Shown here one piece after another: positions 45,548 through 59,288 of a stretch of 64,000 nt of DNA. A program made the position numbers and the translations under genes. Every line of letters begins with the position of its first letter. Position 1 is the stretch's first letter. The notes beneath the pieces are model-generated. The model ran no database searches, was not told the origin of the DNA, and saw only the letters and a list, made by a program, of their open reading frames with translations. The stretch comes from Polaromonas sp. Its GTDB lineage: Bacteria > Pseudomonadota > Gammaproteobacteria > Burkholderiales > Burkholderiaceae_C. Where the stretch lies: assembly GCF_012927455.1 (NCBI RefSeq), contig NZ_JABBPE010000021.1:62001-126000 (forward strand), read 5' to 3'.

Positions 45548-45735
45548 TTAATTCCCTTAACTTTTTTACCGGTCGTGACAGCGACCCAGCCATCCCGCAA
45601 CTGGATTTTGATTTCAGCGTTGCCAGATACATGGGCCGCGCGGGTGAGGGATTCGCCGCCCTGGGTTCGCACTATGGCAAAGCCTCTACTCAGATCTTCT
45701 TCAGCCCCTGCTCCGCGATTTCCGGTATCAAACCC
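45517..45735 (-). pseudogene. 3' remnant of exonuclease VII large subunit (xseA)
   Basis: The minus strand reads LIPEIAEQGLKK, then after a frameshift SRGFAIVRTQGGESLTRAAH and IKIQLRDGWVAV, ending at 45517. The SRGFAIVR and QLRDGWVAV runs are the typical carboxy end of XseA. The several hundred upstream codons are absent, replaced by transposase sequence on the other strand. Confidence 0.6.
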
Positions 45736-45879
45736 TCAGCGCAGGTACAGCAGGCACAAGCCCAGATGGCCAGTAAGCGAGGCCAGGAAGCGCAGAGGCT
45801 GCTGCAACCCAATCGTTCACAAATTGTTTGGCGTGCCTCGGATCTCGAATCGGTGTTGGCCCAAGACCATCGAGCCCGG

Positions 45880-46128
45880 CTGGTATGGGGCGCCGGCGCG
45901 CGCGTCATGAAGATGGGCGACGGCGGCTTCCGTCCGGCCTTCAATGTGCAGGTTCGCCACCACGTGCAAAGAGCAGGTTATCGCAGGCATGGACGTGGCC
46001 GACGCGGGCAGCGACATGGCCCAACTCTTACCCATGGTCGAGCAAGTCGAGCAGCGTCTGGGCCAGAGCCCTGCTGCGTGGCTGGTTGATGGGGGCTTCC
46101 ACGCGCACGAGCAGATCGACGCGGTGGT
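45880..46128 (+). pseudogene. Transposase remnant (IS1182-like DDE family)
   Basis: One frame gives ARVMKMGDGGFRPAFNVQ. After a +1 shift near 45955 the next gives FATTCKEQVIAGMDVADAGS, then MAQLLPMVEQVEQRLG and WLVDGGFHAHEQID. These are consecutive pieces of an IS1182/IS4-like transposase core, including a catalytic aspartate region (LVDGGF). Both ends are missing and no terminal inverted repeats were found. It abuts the binding-protein remnant, suggesting insertion followed by decay. Confidence 0.65.
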
Positions 46129-46715
46129 TGGCCGGGCTGAGTTCGCGCTTTCCCTGGGCCTTGACCAGGTCCTGAGCCTCTTTGGCCAGGGAATAGCTGA
46201 TGGAGCGCTGGTAAGGAAAGACTTGCGTAACGATCACACCGCGCGCGCTGTCGCCCGAAGTTTTGACGAAACCGCCCGAAGCATTGTTGGACAAGATAAC
46301 TATCTGCGCCGCCAATCCAGCGGCGCACAACGCTTTCACGCCATCAACCACGGCCTGTCCTGATGCAGCATCATGGCGCCGCTGGACGGGCCGATGAGCG
46401 GTACGCCGTATTTGTCAAGCAGTGAAATGATTGCTTCCGTGTGGGGCGCGCCACACGTCAGAAATATCGCGGCCACGTTCTGCTCCTTTATGAGCTTGTG
46501 CGCGTTTTTCGCTGCAAGCTTCGGATCGAATTTGTCGTCGAACGAGATCAGTTCTATCTTTTGGCCACCGACTCCGCCCTTGGCAGTGATGGCATCCAGT
46601 CAGAGTTTTGCGCCATCCGTGGTTTCCTTCACGCCAGCGCCCACTGCGCCAGTAAAACCCGCAGTTTGTCCGATAAGAATTTGCATCTGGCTGTGTGGCT
46701 CAACGCGGCCATGAA
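46129..46715 (-). pseudogene. Broken branched-chain amino-acid-type ABC substrate-binding protein
   Basis: The minus strand reads ILIGQTAGFTGAVGAGVKET, TDGAKL, a stop codon (46602-46600), then LDAITAKGGVGGQKIELISF and DDKFDPKLAAKNAHKLIKEQ, AIFLTCGAPHTEAII and GPSSGAMMLHQ. After an internal deletion and frame change near 46360 it continues SNNASGGFVKTSGDSARGVI and QVFPYQRSISYSLAKEAQDL. This is a LivJ-type periplasmic binding protein lacking its signal peptide, about 80-100 central residues and its carboxy end, which is replaced by the transposase remnant. Confidence 0.75.
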
Positions 46716-46926
46716 GGTAACTGCTTAGAACCAGCTCGTTTTTTTTGATGGAATTCCTTGGGGGGTTGAGGATTGCCGCCGCAGTCGATCACAAAAGCAG
46801 TGTTGCAAGAAGGAAACCACCCCCATTCATTCCGCTGTAGTTGCCGCGCGGCGCTTTAACCCCACGCAGGGCTTGTGCTGACCCACTGCCTAAAATGTTT
46901 GACCTCACCAGGAAAGACCTCATTAA

Positions 46927-52925
<5,999 letters not shown>

Positions 52926-52943
52926 TTTCTGGTTCGGGCTTCT

Positions 52944-52992
52944 GCTATATAAATAATAGCAGTTAACGCCCATTGCATCTGCGCTAGCGGCC
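52944..52992 (+). repeat. Family A dispersed repeat after uvrA
   Basis: Diverged copy: GCTAT, A/T spacer, ATAGCAGTTAACGCCC, spacer, GCGCTAGCGGCC. It lies between the convergent uvrA and lipoprotein genes. Confidence 0.75.
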
Positions 52993-53000
52993 TGTTTGGC

Positions 53001-55055
53001 TTACTTGACGATGAACGCCGGTCCGGAGGCGCTGGTCGCGTCAAACAATCCGTCGCCCAGGTAGCGCAACTGAAGCTCGTTGGTTAGGCCACCGGTGACC
53101 GAGCCTGCCGTGCCGGGCGTCGTCCGGTTGCTGGTCGAGGTGAAGATCCTGCCGTTGTTGACAGCAGCCACGATACGATTGCCATCGGCAGACAAGGCTA
53201 CGCCGCGCCATGAGCTGGCTTGCTGGCGCTGCGTCCAGGTCGCGCCGCCATCTGTCGAGATATAAATTTTTCCTGTGGCGAGCGGATCAGTGGTTGAAAG
53301 GGGCTGCACCGCCACCACGGTGTTGCCGTCGCCGGATAGGGCGATGGAATTGAAGCCGTGGTCGGGGATGCGCGCTGTCCAGCTCAGTCCTGAGTCGCTG
53401 GAGGTGTAGATCTTGCCGAAGCGTTCCGCAGCGGCCAGCTTTGTGCCGTCCTGCGAAGATGCCACGCGGTAAAAAGAATGCGTCACTTGGCCTATAGGAA
53501 ATGCGGGGCTGGGTGTCCAGGTCACACCGGAGTCCGTGGACAGGTAGATGGGCTGCTGCGCATCCAGCAGGTCGTTGTAGACCGCCGCGACCAGTTTGCT
53601 GCCGTCGGCAGACGACGCAATGGAACGCCAGTTGCGCGACGGCGTGCGCGCCGTCCAGGGACCGACGCCGAAGGCGTTGCCTGCGCTCTGTTCCCAGGTG
53701 TAAATTTTCCCGTCATCGGTGGCCGCTCCATTGCCCAGCACGACTGCCGCCATGCGGCTGCCGTCGGACGACATGGTGATAGACACCCAGAAACGCCCGC
53801 TGCTGCCACTGGCGAACTGCTCTTGCCAGCTGTTGCCCGAATCGGCCGAGGTCCAGATCCGGCTGAGATCACTGGCGACCGCCGCCAGCTTGGTGCCGTC
53901 GGCCGATGAGGCAATTGAAGCCCAGGCTCTGTCGCCCGGCGCCTGCCGCTCCGTCCAGGTCACGCCCGCATCGGCAGAGGTATACACAAAGCCAACCTTG
54001 GGGGCCCCCGGCGCTGTCAGGAAATTGTTGGCAACGGCGGCCAGTTTGCTGCCGCTGGCCGAGGACGCCACAAACCACCAGTCGTGAACGGGTTCACTTT
54101 GTTGAATCCAACTGGTCTCCAGCCCCGGCTCTGTCCCGCCCAATTTCCGCGTGCCAATGGTTTGCCCGGCAGCTTGGGTAATGCGCCACTCATTGCCGCT
54201 TTCGCCTCGCACCGTGAGGGTGTCGCCAGGCTTGACGGCCGGTTCGGCTGGCAGAGTCGCCACGACGTTACCTACAGAGAAACTTGAAATGATGTGGCCC
54301 AAGCCACTGACCAGTTGCGCCGCCGTCCCGGTGATGCGTTGCCATGTCGTCGACAAGCCGGGTGCCGCATAACAGAGGTACTCAACTGTCTTGCCAGCGC
54401 CGCTGGTGGTGCTGATTTGCTTGCCGGCGTTCGCGCAGTTGCCGCCCCTAGGTTCGTCGATGATGGAAATTCCGACATCGGGGCCTGCGCTGTTGCACAG
54501 ATAGGCCGCCGGAGTAGTCGCTTCGGCCACATCAAGCACGCCATTGGAATTGGCGTCCAGACCGACAAAAAACTTCTTGCCGCCATTCGCGCAGGCTCTT
54601 CCAGCGGGCTCGTTGACCAGACTGACCAAGGTGGTTATCCCGGTGGTACTGGCGCTGCCGGCCGCCCCGGGTGCCTGGTAACAGGCATATTGGGTGTTCG
54701 ACACATCGGCGCCATCAAGGACGCCGTTGTTGTTGGCGTCGATGAACGCCGTGATTTTGATTCCCCCTACCGGGTCCTGGCACTGGCTGCCCTTCGGCTC
54801 AGCTGCCAGCGTGATGCGGGCATTGCCGTTCTGGACAAGCGTAGCCGGAGTTGCGGGAGGCACCGGCGACCCTGGAACAGTGGGTGGGGCCGGACTGGAG
54901 GGTGTTACACCAACCACCGGCTGGGTCGGGATGTTGGAGCCACTGCCGGAGCTATCGCCGCCCCCGCCCCCACCGCAAGCCGTCAAAGCAAGCCCCACCA
55001 GCAGCAGCAGGGCAGAGATTCGAGACTCTCGCGATACTTTTAAGGACAGTCTCAT
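53001..55055 (-). CDS. Surface lipoprotein with DUF7151-type calcium-like repeats and a BNR propeller
   Basis: This 684-residue protein starts with a lipoprotein signal (LLLLVGLALTAC, cysteine near residue 27), then a glycine run and a proline-rich linker. Three short repeats follow (residues about 85-235), with GSQCQDPVGGIKI, DANNNGVLDGADV; GRACANGGKKFFVG, DANSNGVLDVAEA; and GGNCANAGKQI. They resemble DUF7151 units with paired cysteines and DxNxNGxLD loops. From about residue 320 on come seven or more propeller blades of the type SSADGTKLAAV plus TSADSGVTWTER, typical of BNR/photosystem-assembly-like propellers. A role in adhesion or surface binding is a guess. It is a single-gene unit. Confidence 0.8.
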   Translation of the reverse strand: MRLSLKVSRESRISALLLLVGLALTACGGGGGGDSSGSGSNIPTQPVVGVTPSSPAPPTVPGSPVPPATPATLVQNGNARITLAAEPKGSQCQDPVGGIKITAFIDANNNGVLDGADVSNTQYACYQAPGAAGSASTTGITTLVSLVNEPAGRACANGGKKFFVGLDANSNGVLDVAEATTPAAYLCNSAGPDVGISIIDEPRGGNCANAGKQISTTSGAGKTVEYLCYAAPGLSTTWQRITGTAAQLVSGLGHIISSFSVGNVVATLPAEPAVKPGDTLTVRGESGNEWRITQAAGQTIGTRKLGGTEPGLETSWIQQSEPVHDWWFVASSASGSKLAAVANNFLTAPGAPKVGFVYTSADAGVTWTERQAPGDRAWASIASSADGTKLAAVASDLSRIWTSADSGNSWQEQFASGSSGRFWVSITMSSDGSRMAAVVLGNGAATDDGKIYTWEQSAGNAFGVGPWTARTPSRNWRSIASSADGSKLVAAVYNDLLDAQQPIYLSTDSGVTWTPSPAFPIGQVTHSFYRVASSQDGTKLAAAERFGKIYTSSDSGLSWTARIPDHGFNSIALSGDGNTVVAVQPLSTTDPLATGKIYISTDGGATWTQRQQASSWRGVALSADGNRIVAAVNNGRIFTSTSNRTTPGTAGSVTGGLTNELQLRYLGDGLFDATSASGPAFIVK

Positions 55056-55592
55056 CTTTTTACCTTGTAGCTAAATGTAAATAAATTGGCGCCTTGCTCT
55101 GTCAAATCCTTGACAAAAAGGCTTTTCCGAGCATTGATAAAGTGGATATTAATAAGACCAAATCATCTACGGGGTTCTTTTTTGCAAACATAAGTAATCG
55201 TGATTGGTCACGCTGTCGGTGTATATGGCGCAAACGGTTATACGTTTGGTATCAATATGGCACCGGGGGTTGCGCGTGGGGTGCAGCTAAGGGGTGCAAA
55301 TCAGTCAAGAGTGGAACGCCTGCCTGGAGGCGGTGCCAGTTTATTGGCGCGGCGATGAAAGGCGCTGATGAAGAAGCAGAATGCTATTAAATAGATAGCT
55401 GTCCGCGCCCGTAAAACATGGGCTAGAGGCCTAAAGGGCTGGAAATTTCCGGAAGATGACTGAAACCACGGACTGACACGGACGTGACAGACCTTTGGGT
55501 GTTGTCCTGATGCGGCGGGACCTGGCCTGACGCATGATGAACGCATGCGGGTTTTGCACAGGGCAGGCCGCCATCCATTTTCAGGAGAACCC
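55056..55592. other. Intergenic stretch with a possible protein fragment
   Basis: No convincing gene. The part 55056-55200 is AT-rich and should hold the lipoprotein promoter. Between about 55199 and 55360 one plus frame reads VIGHAVGVYGANGYTFGINM and then APGVARGVQLRGANQS, which looks protein-like but has no start or upstream extension; I do not recognise it. A family A repeat follows, and 55440-55592 is the Bug-gene leader. Confidence 0.35.
55383..55431 (+). repeat. Family A dispersed repeat upstream of a Bug-protein gene
   Basis: GCTAT, A/T spacer, ATAGCTGTCCGCGCCCGT, spacer, GGGCTAGAGGCC. Confidence 0.85.
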
Positions 55593-56555
55593 ATGCAACG
55601 CCGTCAATTACTGCAATCCGCCGCCGCCCTTGCCCTGCCCGTTCTGGGCGCTGCGCAGGCGCAAGGTTTTCCGACTCGCCCCATCAAGCTTTTGATCGCC
55701 TTCCCGGCCGGTGGGCCGACCGACATCACCATGCGCTCGCTGGCCGACAATGCCGGGAAAATTCTGGGCCAGACGGTGATTGTGGAAAACAAGCCCGGCG
55801 CCGGCGGCTCGCTGCCGGCGCAGCAACTGCAAAGCTCGGCGGCCGATGGCTACACGCTGGCGCAGATTCCGTTGGGGGTTTTTCGCCTGCCCTACACCAC
55901 CAAAATCAACTGGGATCCGGTCAAGGACATCGCCTATGTGCTAAACGTCACCGGCTACGCCTTCGGCCTGGTAGTCCCTAGCGAGTCACCATTGAAGAAC
56001 TGGGCCGATTTTGTGGCCTATGCCAAGGCCAACCCCGGCAAGCTCAGCTACGGCTCGACCGGCACGTTGACCAGTCCGCACCTGACGATGGAGCTGATCG
56101 CGCAAAAGCTCGGCCTGCAACTGCTTCATGTCCCCTACAAGGGCAGTGCCGACTTGATGCAGTCGATCTTGGGTGGCAACATCATGGCCGCCGCCGATTC
56201 CACCGGCTTTGCGCCGCAGGTCGAGGCCGGCAAGCTGCGCGTGCTGAACACCTGGGGCGAGCAGCGTCTGGCCAGGTTTCCCGATGCGCCCACGCTCAAG
56301 GAGTTGGGGCTGGATATGGTGCAGGCCTCGCCGTTTGGCATAGGCGCTCCCAAAGGCACGCCGCCGGCCGTGGTCAAGCGCCTGCACGACGCCTTCAAGC
56401 AGGCGATGGAACAAGAGGCCTACAAAACCGCGTTGGGCCGTTACGACATGCTGCCGATGTACATGAGCACCGAGGCTTATGCCAGGTTTGCCCAGGACAC
56501 TTTTGCCCGCGAGAAGGCGCTGGTAGACAAGCTGGGGCTGGCCAAGGGTTTCTGA
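55593..56555 (+). CDS. Bug-family (TctC-like) periplasmic solute-binding protein
   Basis: The 320-residue protein starts at the ATG after AGGAGA. The amino end MQRRQLLQSAAALALPVLGA has an RR pair and hydrophobic core, so it could be exported by Tat or Sec and cleaved after AQA. The mature protein opens FPTRPIKLLIAFPAGGPTDI, the signature of Bug receptors, followed by IVENKPGAGG and YGSTGTLTSPHL. Bug proteins bind small carboxylates for tripartite tricarboxylate transporters or act as sensors; many are orphans. No TctAB genes lie beside it, so it is an orphan of unknown ligand. Confidence 0.93.
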   Translation: MQRRQLLQSAAALALPVLGAAQAQGFPTRPIKLLIAFPAGGPTDITMRSLADNAGKILGQTVIVENKPGAGGSLPAQQLQSSAADGYTLAQIPLGVFRLPYTTKINWDPVKDIAYVLNVTGYAFGLVVPSESPLKNWADFVAYAKANPGKLSYGSTGTLTSPHLTMELIAQKLGLQLLHVPYKGSADLMQSILGGNIMAAADSTGFAPQVEAGKLRVLNTWGEQRLARFPDAPTLKELGLDMVQASPFGIGAPKGTPPAVVKRLHDAFKQAMEQEAYKTALGRYDMLPMYMSTEAYARFAQDTFAREKALVDKLGLAKGF

Positions 56556-56597
56556 TTCGCCTCAAAGCCCCGCAGTTTCAAAAGGTTACAAAAAAGC

Positions 56598-56671
56598 GAC
56601 CGGTCAAATAAAGACGAGTTGGTAATAATCCGGCCAAAAAGTATGAGTACTCATGCTGTTTTGTTACCAAC
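56598..56671. promoter_or_regulatory. Nested palindromes before the DUF4399 gene
   Basis: GACCGGTC (56598-56605) is a perfect 8-bp palindrome. GTTGGTAA (56618-56625) is inverted as TTACCAAC (56664-56671), enclosing the perfect 12-bp palindrome ATGAGTACTCAT (56643-56654). The start codon at 56695 lies just downstream, so these may be operators or an RNA hairpin affecting translation. Confidence 0.4.
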
Positions 56672-56694
56672 CCACTGCGACGGAGCCGAAAGTC

Positions 56695-57525
56695 ATGAGG
56701 AAACTGAGATGCACCTTGATACATGCGAGTGCCGCCGCTCTGCTGCTGGCTGCTTCAGCCAGCGCGGGCGCGCAGGCTCTGGGTGCGGCAGCTGACGGGG
56801 TGGAAATGCCGCCGCACCTTTGGGTCGTGCCGGCGCCGCGCGCGGCCGACAGCTATTTCAGCAATCTCAAGGACGGCGGTGTCTACGAGTCCCCGTTTGT
56901 GGCGCGCTTCGGCCTATCCATGCGCGGGTTAGTGCCGGCCGGCAAGACGGCAGGGCGCGCCGGCCACCATCACCTGCTGATCAACCAGGCCTTGCCGCTG
57001 GACTTTCAGAAACCGCTGCCGTTTACCGAGCAGTACCTGCATTTCGGCAAGGGCCAGATGGAGACGGTGATCAACCTGCCGCCTGGCAGCTACGAGTTGC
57101 GCATGCTGCTGGCTGATCAGAAGCACATACCCTATTTCGTCTACAGCAAGCCCCTGAAGCTCACTATCAGCAAGCAGAACAAGGAAGTGAAGCCGGCCGC
57201 CGTGCAAGGTCCGCCGCATATCGAGCTGCTGAGCCCGGCCGACCGCGAGACCGTGCAGGCGCCATTCAGGGTGCAGTTCCATGCCAGCGGCTACAACGTA
57301 GCCCACGCGGCACCTCAAGTGCCGGAAACTGGACATTTCCGTTTGACCGTCGAACGGACCAACCGCAAGCCGGAAGTGATGAACTTCACGGCGGGCCAGA
57401 CCGAGACCTGGCTCAGCCCGCCCCCTGGCGACTACATCCTGCGGCTGGAACTGGTCAGCAACACGCTGGACAGTGGCGTCATCAGCCAGGCCAAATCGTT
57501 GGCGTTGGCGGTGGCAGCTCGCTGA
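56695..57525 (+). CDS. DUF4399-domain secreted protein
   Basis: This 276-residue protein, counted from the ATG at 56695, opens [20 protein letters not shown], a signal peptide cleaved near AGA/AQA. Two DUF4399-like halves follow. The first is marked by [32 protein letters not shown] and [20 protein letters not shown]. The second is more diverged ([20 protein letters not shown], then [13 protein letters not shown]). DUF4399 proteins are periplasmic and of unknown function. It follows the Bug gene by 139 bases with its own palindromic leader. Confidence 0.85.
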   Translation: MRKLRCTLIHASAAALLLAASASAGAQALGAAADGVEMPPHLWVVPAPRAADSYFSNLKDGGVYESPFVARFGLSMRGLVPAGKTAGRAGHHHLLINQALPLDFQKPLPFTEQYLHFGKGQMETVINLPPGSYELRMLLADQKHIPYFVYSKPLKLTISKQNKEVKPAAVQGPPHIELLSPADRETVQAPFRVQFHASGYNVAHAAPQVPETGHFRLTVERTNRKPEVMNFTAGQTETWLSPPPGDYILRLELVSNTLDSGVISQAKSLALAVAAR

Positions 57526-57571
57526 AGGGCCCGACACCGCCGGCGTGCGGGCGCGCTGTGCAGTGGCCGCA

Positions 57572-58393
57572 TCAGGCGGCGCGTGCGGCTAGCAAAGTTG
57601 CCGCGACTTCCGCAAACCCCGCGCCGCGCTCACCCTCTGTAACGTAGCGCGGCAGGTGCGTGAGCTGCGGCACAAAGCGGGCGATGTTGGCGACGCCGAC
57701 CGAGTTGGGAAACGCCTCGAACATCAGCTGGTCATTGGTCGAATCGCCGACGTAGACCCAGCGATCCAGTTGCAGATCAAGATCACGCCCCAGCAGCTCG
57801 CGCACTATCCAGCGCGCGCCGGCCAGCTTGTTGTGCGCGCCAAACCAGCCGTTGATATGGATCGAGCTGACGCTGGCGGTCATGCCCTCGCGGTGCATGA
57901 TTTGCAGCGCCTGGGCGATGCGCTCGGGTGGCAAGTGAACGAATTCGCTGTGGTCGATGGCAATGTCGGTCTCGCGGCCCGCGCTGTCTTGCGCCAGCAC
58001 CGCACCGGGAACCTCTGCTGTCACGCGGCCAGCTACCCGTTGCATGCGGGCCCGGTTGGCGAGGCGCGTGGTAGCGTCTTGTTGATATAGTTTTGATAGC
58101 AGCTTGCGCCCGTCGTTATTGGGCTGGAGGCCTTTTTTGTTGGAAAAAAGAGCCACGGCACCGTTTTCAGCGACGATCGCGTCGAGTGGCCAGTCCAGCG
58201 CAAACGGCTGACTCCAGCCGACCGACCGGCCGGTGATGGCAATGACGGGCAGCCCGGCCGCTTGCAGGGCCGCCAATGCCGCCAGCGCGTCGGCGGTGAT
58301 GGCGCCGGCTGTGGTCAAGGTGTCGTCGATATCGGTCAACACGCCGGTGATGCCGCGGCGCACCGCCAGGGGCCAGGTCTTCAGTACTTGCAT
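57572..58393 (-). CDS. HAD-superfamily sugar-phosphatase-like hydrolase (type IIB cap)
   Basis: The product is a 273-residue protein with the HAD motifs: motif I GVLTDIDDTLTT with both aspartates (residues 18-29), motif II as VIAITGRS, the IVAENGAV stretch common in Cof/mannosyl-phosphoglycerate phosphatase types, a lysine in HNKLAGARWI, and motif IV as YVGDSTNDQLMFE. The type IIB cap and motifs suggest a sugar-phosphate phosphatase, but the substrate is unknown. Residues about 87-105 (GLQPNNDGRKLLSKLYQQ) come from an in-frame family A repeat placed at the edge of the cap domain. Confidence 0.87.
   Translation of the reverse strand: MQVLKTWPLAVRRGITGVLTDIDDTLTTAGAITADALAALAALQAAGLPVIAITGRSVGWSQPFALDWPLDAIVAENGAVALFSNKKGLQPNNDGRKLLSKLYQQDATTRLANRARMQRVAGRVTAEVPGAVLAQDSAGRETDIAIDHSEFVHLPPERIAQALQIMHREGMTASVSSIHINGWFGAHNKLAGARWIVRELLGRDLDLQLDRWVYVGDSTNDQLMFEAFPNSVGVANIARFVPQLTHLPRYVTEGERGAGFAEVAATLLAARAA
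58083..58132 (+). repeat. Family A dispersed repeat inside the HAD hydrolase gene
   Basis: GATATAG, spacer, ATAGCAGCTTGCGCCCGT, spacer, GGGCTGGAGGCC. It is antisense to the gene and read in a different frame from the antisense copy in gluQ. Confidence 0.82.
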
Positions 58394-58480
58394 GCTGAAA
58401 TTTTCGCACTTTGCTGCTGATGCCTGGGACTTGCTCGCAGCCGCTTTTCAACACTGCGGCGGATGACAACAATGGCCCGT

Positions 58481-58519
58481 AAAAAAACGTCCGGCGCTGC
58501 AGGGCAACGCCGGACGTTT
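58481..58519 (-). terminator. Intrinsic terminator after the tandem-repeat protein gene
   Basis: On the minus strand AACGTCCGGCG and CGCCGGACGTT form a perfect 11-bp stem followed by seven T. It lies about 35 bases after the stop codon. Confidence 0.85.
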
Positions 58520-58554
58520 CGAGGGCGCTTGCAGCGCGCCAGGTCAGAAATCTT

Positions 58555-59010
58555 TTAAGCGACGAAGTCGGCTTTGACGTCGATCAGGGGATGGCCTGAG
58601 CCTTCGCCGCGCGCGCCTTCACCGGCTTCGCGGGCAACGACATCGCCTTTGACGTCGGTCAGGGGATGGCCTGAGCCTTCGCCGCGCGCGCCTTCACCGG
58701 CTTCGCGGGCAACGACATCGCCTTTGACGTCGGTCAGGGGATGGCCTGCGCCTTCGCCGCGCGCGCCTTCACCGGCTTCGCGGGCAACGACATCGCCTTT
58801 GACGTCGGTCAGGGGATGGCCTGAGCCTTCGCCGCGCGCGCCTTCACCGGCTTCGCGGGCAACGACATCGCCTTTGACGTCGATCAGGGGATGGCCTGCG
58901 CCCTCGCCGCGCGCACCTTCACCGGCCTCGCGGGCAAAGGAGGCGGTCGCGGCGCTGGCACCAATAGTGAGGACGGCGACAGCCATGGCTATTTTGTTGA
59001 ATTTGGTCAT
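58555..59010 (-). CDS. Secreted protein of five near-identical 25-residue repeats
   Basis: The 151-residue protein consists of a signal peptide (MTKFNKIAMAVAVLTIGASA, cleavage near ASFA) and then five tandem 25-residue units filling the whole mature chain. Each unit has REAGEGARGEG, then A/S, GHPL, T/I and DVKGDVVA; the last ends DVKADFVA. The units differ at only a few positions, and at DNA level the 75-bp period is almost perfect. There is no cysteine and no membrane segment. The charged, glycine-rich, histidine-containing units suggest a flexible or metal-binding periplasmic polymer, but this is conjecture and I recognise no family. AGGAGAATT lies upstream of the ATG, and a strong terminator follows. 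It is divergent from a histidine kinase/response regulator pair. Confidence 0.8.
   Translation of the reverse strand: MTKFNKIAMAVAVLTIGASAATASFAREAGEGARGEGAGHPLIDVKGDVVAREAGEGARGEGSGHPLTDVKGDVVAREAGEGARGEGAGHPLTDVKGDVVAREAGEGARGEGSGHPLTDVKGDVVAREAGEGARGEGSGHPLIDVKADFVA
58561..58935 (-). repeat. Five tandem 75-bp coding repeats
   Basis: Units at 58861-58935, 58786-58860, 58711-58785, 58636-58710 and 58561-58635. The nearly uniform sequence, including silent positions, indicates recent expansion or ongoing homogenisation. Copy number probably varies between strains. Confidence 0.9.
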
Positions 59011-59068
59011 GAAAAATTCTCCTGAATGAAGTTAGCTGGGTTGATGGGTTCGTTGCAGTGGTTCTGTA

Positions 59069-59128
59069 TGGAAGCACTTCCACACAACTCAAATATAGGG
59101 AGGTCGGATGATCGAAACTACGATCATC
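59069..59128. promoter_or_regulatory. Inverted repeats in the divergent promoter region of the repeat protein and kinase
   Basis: TGGAAGCACTTCCA (59069-59082) is a 6-2-6 inverted repeat. GATGATCG-AAACTA-CGATCATC (59107-59128) is a perfect 8-6-8 inverted repeat. They lie 59-118 bases before the repeat protein and 160 or more before the kinase, a fair position for response-regulator binding. Confidence 0.45.
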
Positions 59129-59288
59129 AGTCGCGATTTTCGTGCTCGCTTGGTCGCGGAAAAATCAGACCATGGTCCCTGTTCTTTTTAGCTGTAATCG
59201 CTAGACTTGGACGTAGCAATTTTGGCGCCAACCGCTAAACTTTCTATCAAAAAGATACCTTTGAAATGAATTGAAACCAGGATCCAAT

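Noticed and set aside
58561-58935. CRISPR-like array
   Set aside because: The 75-bp units are directly adjacent without unique spacers, remain in frame inside a signal-peptide protein, and no cas genes are present.
58574-59029. A 151-codon open frame on the plus strand across the 75-bp repeats
   Set aside because: The period is a multiple of three, so one open unit makes the whole antisense frame open. The minus strand has a signal peptide, ribosome site and terminator; the plus strand has none.
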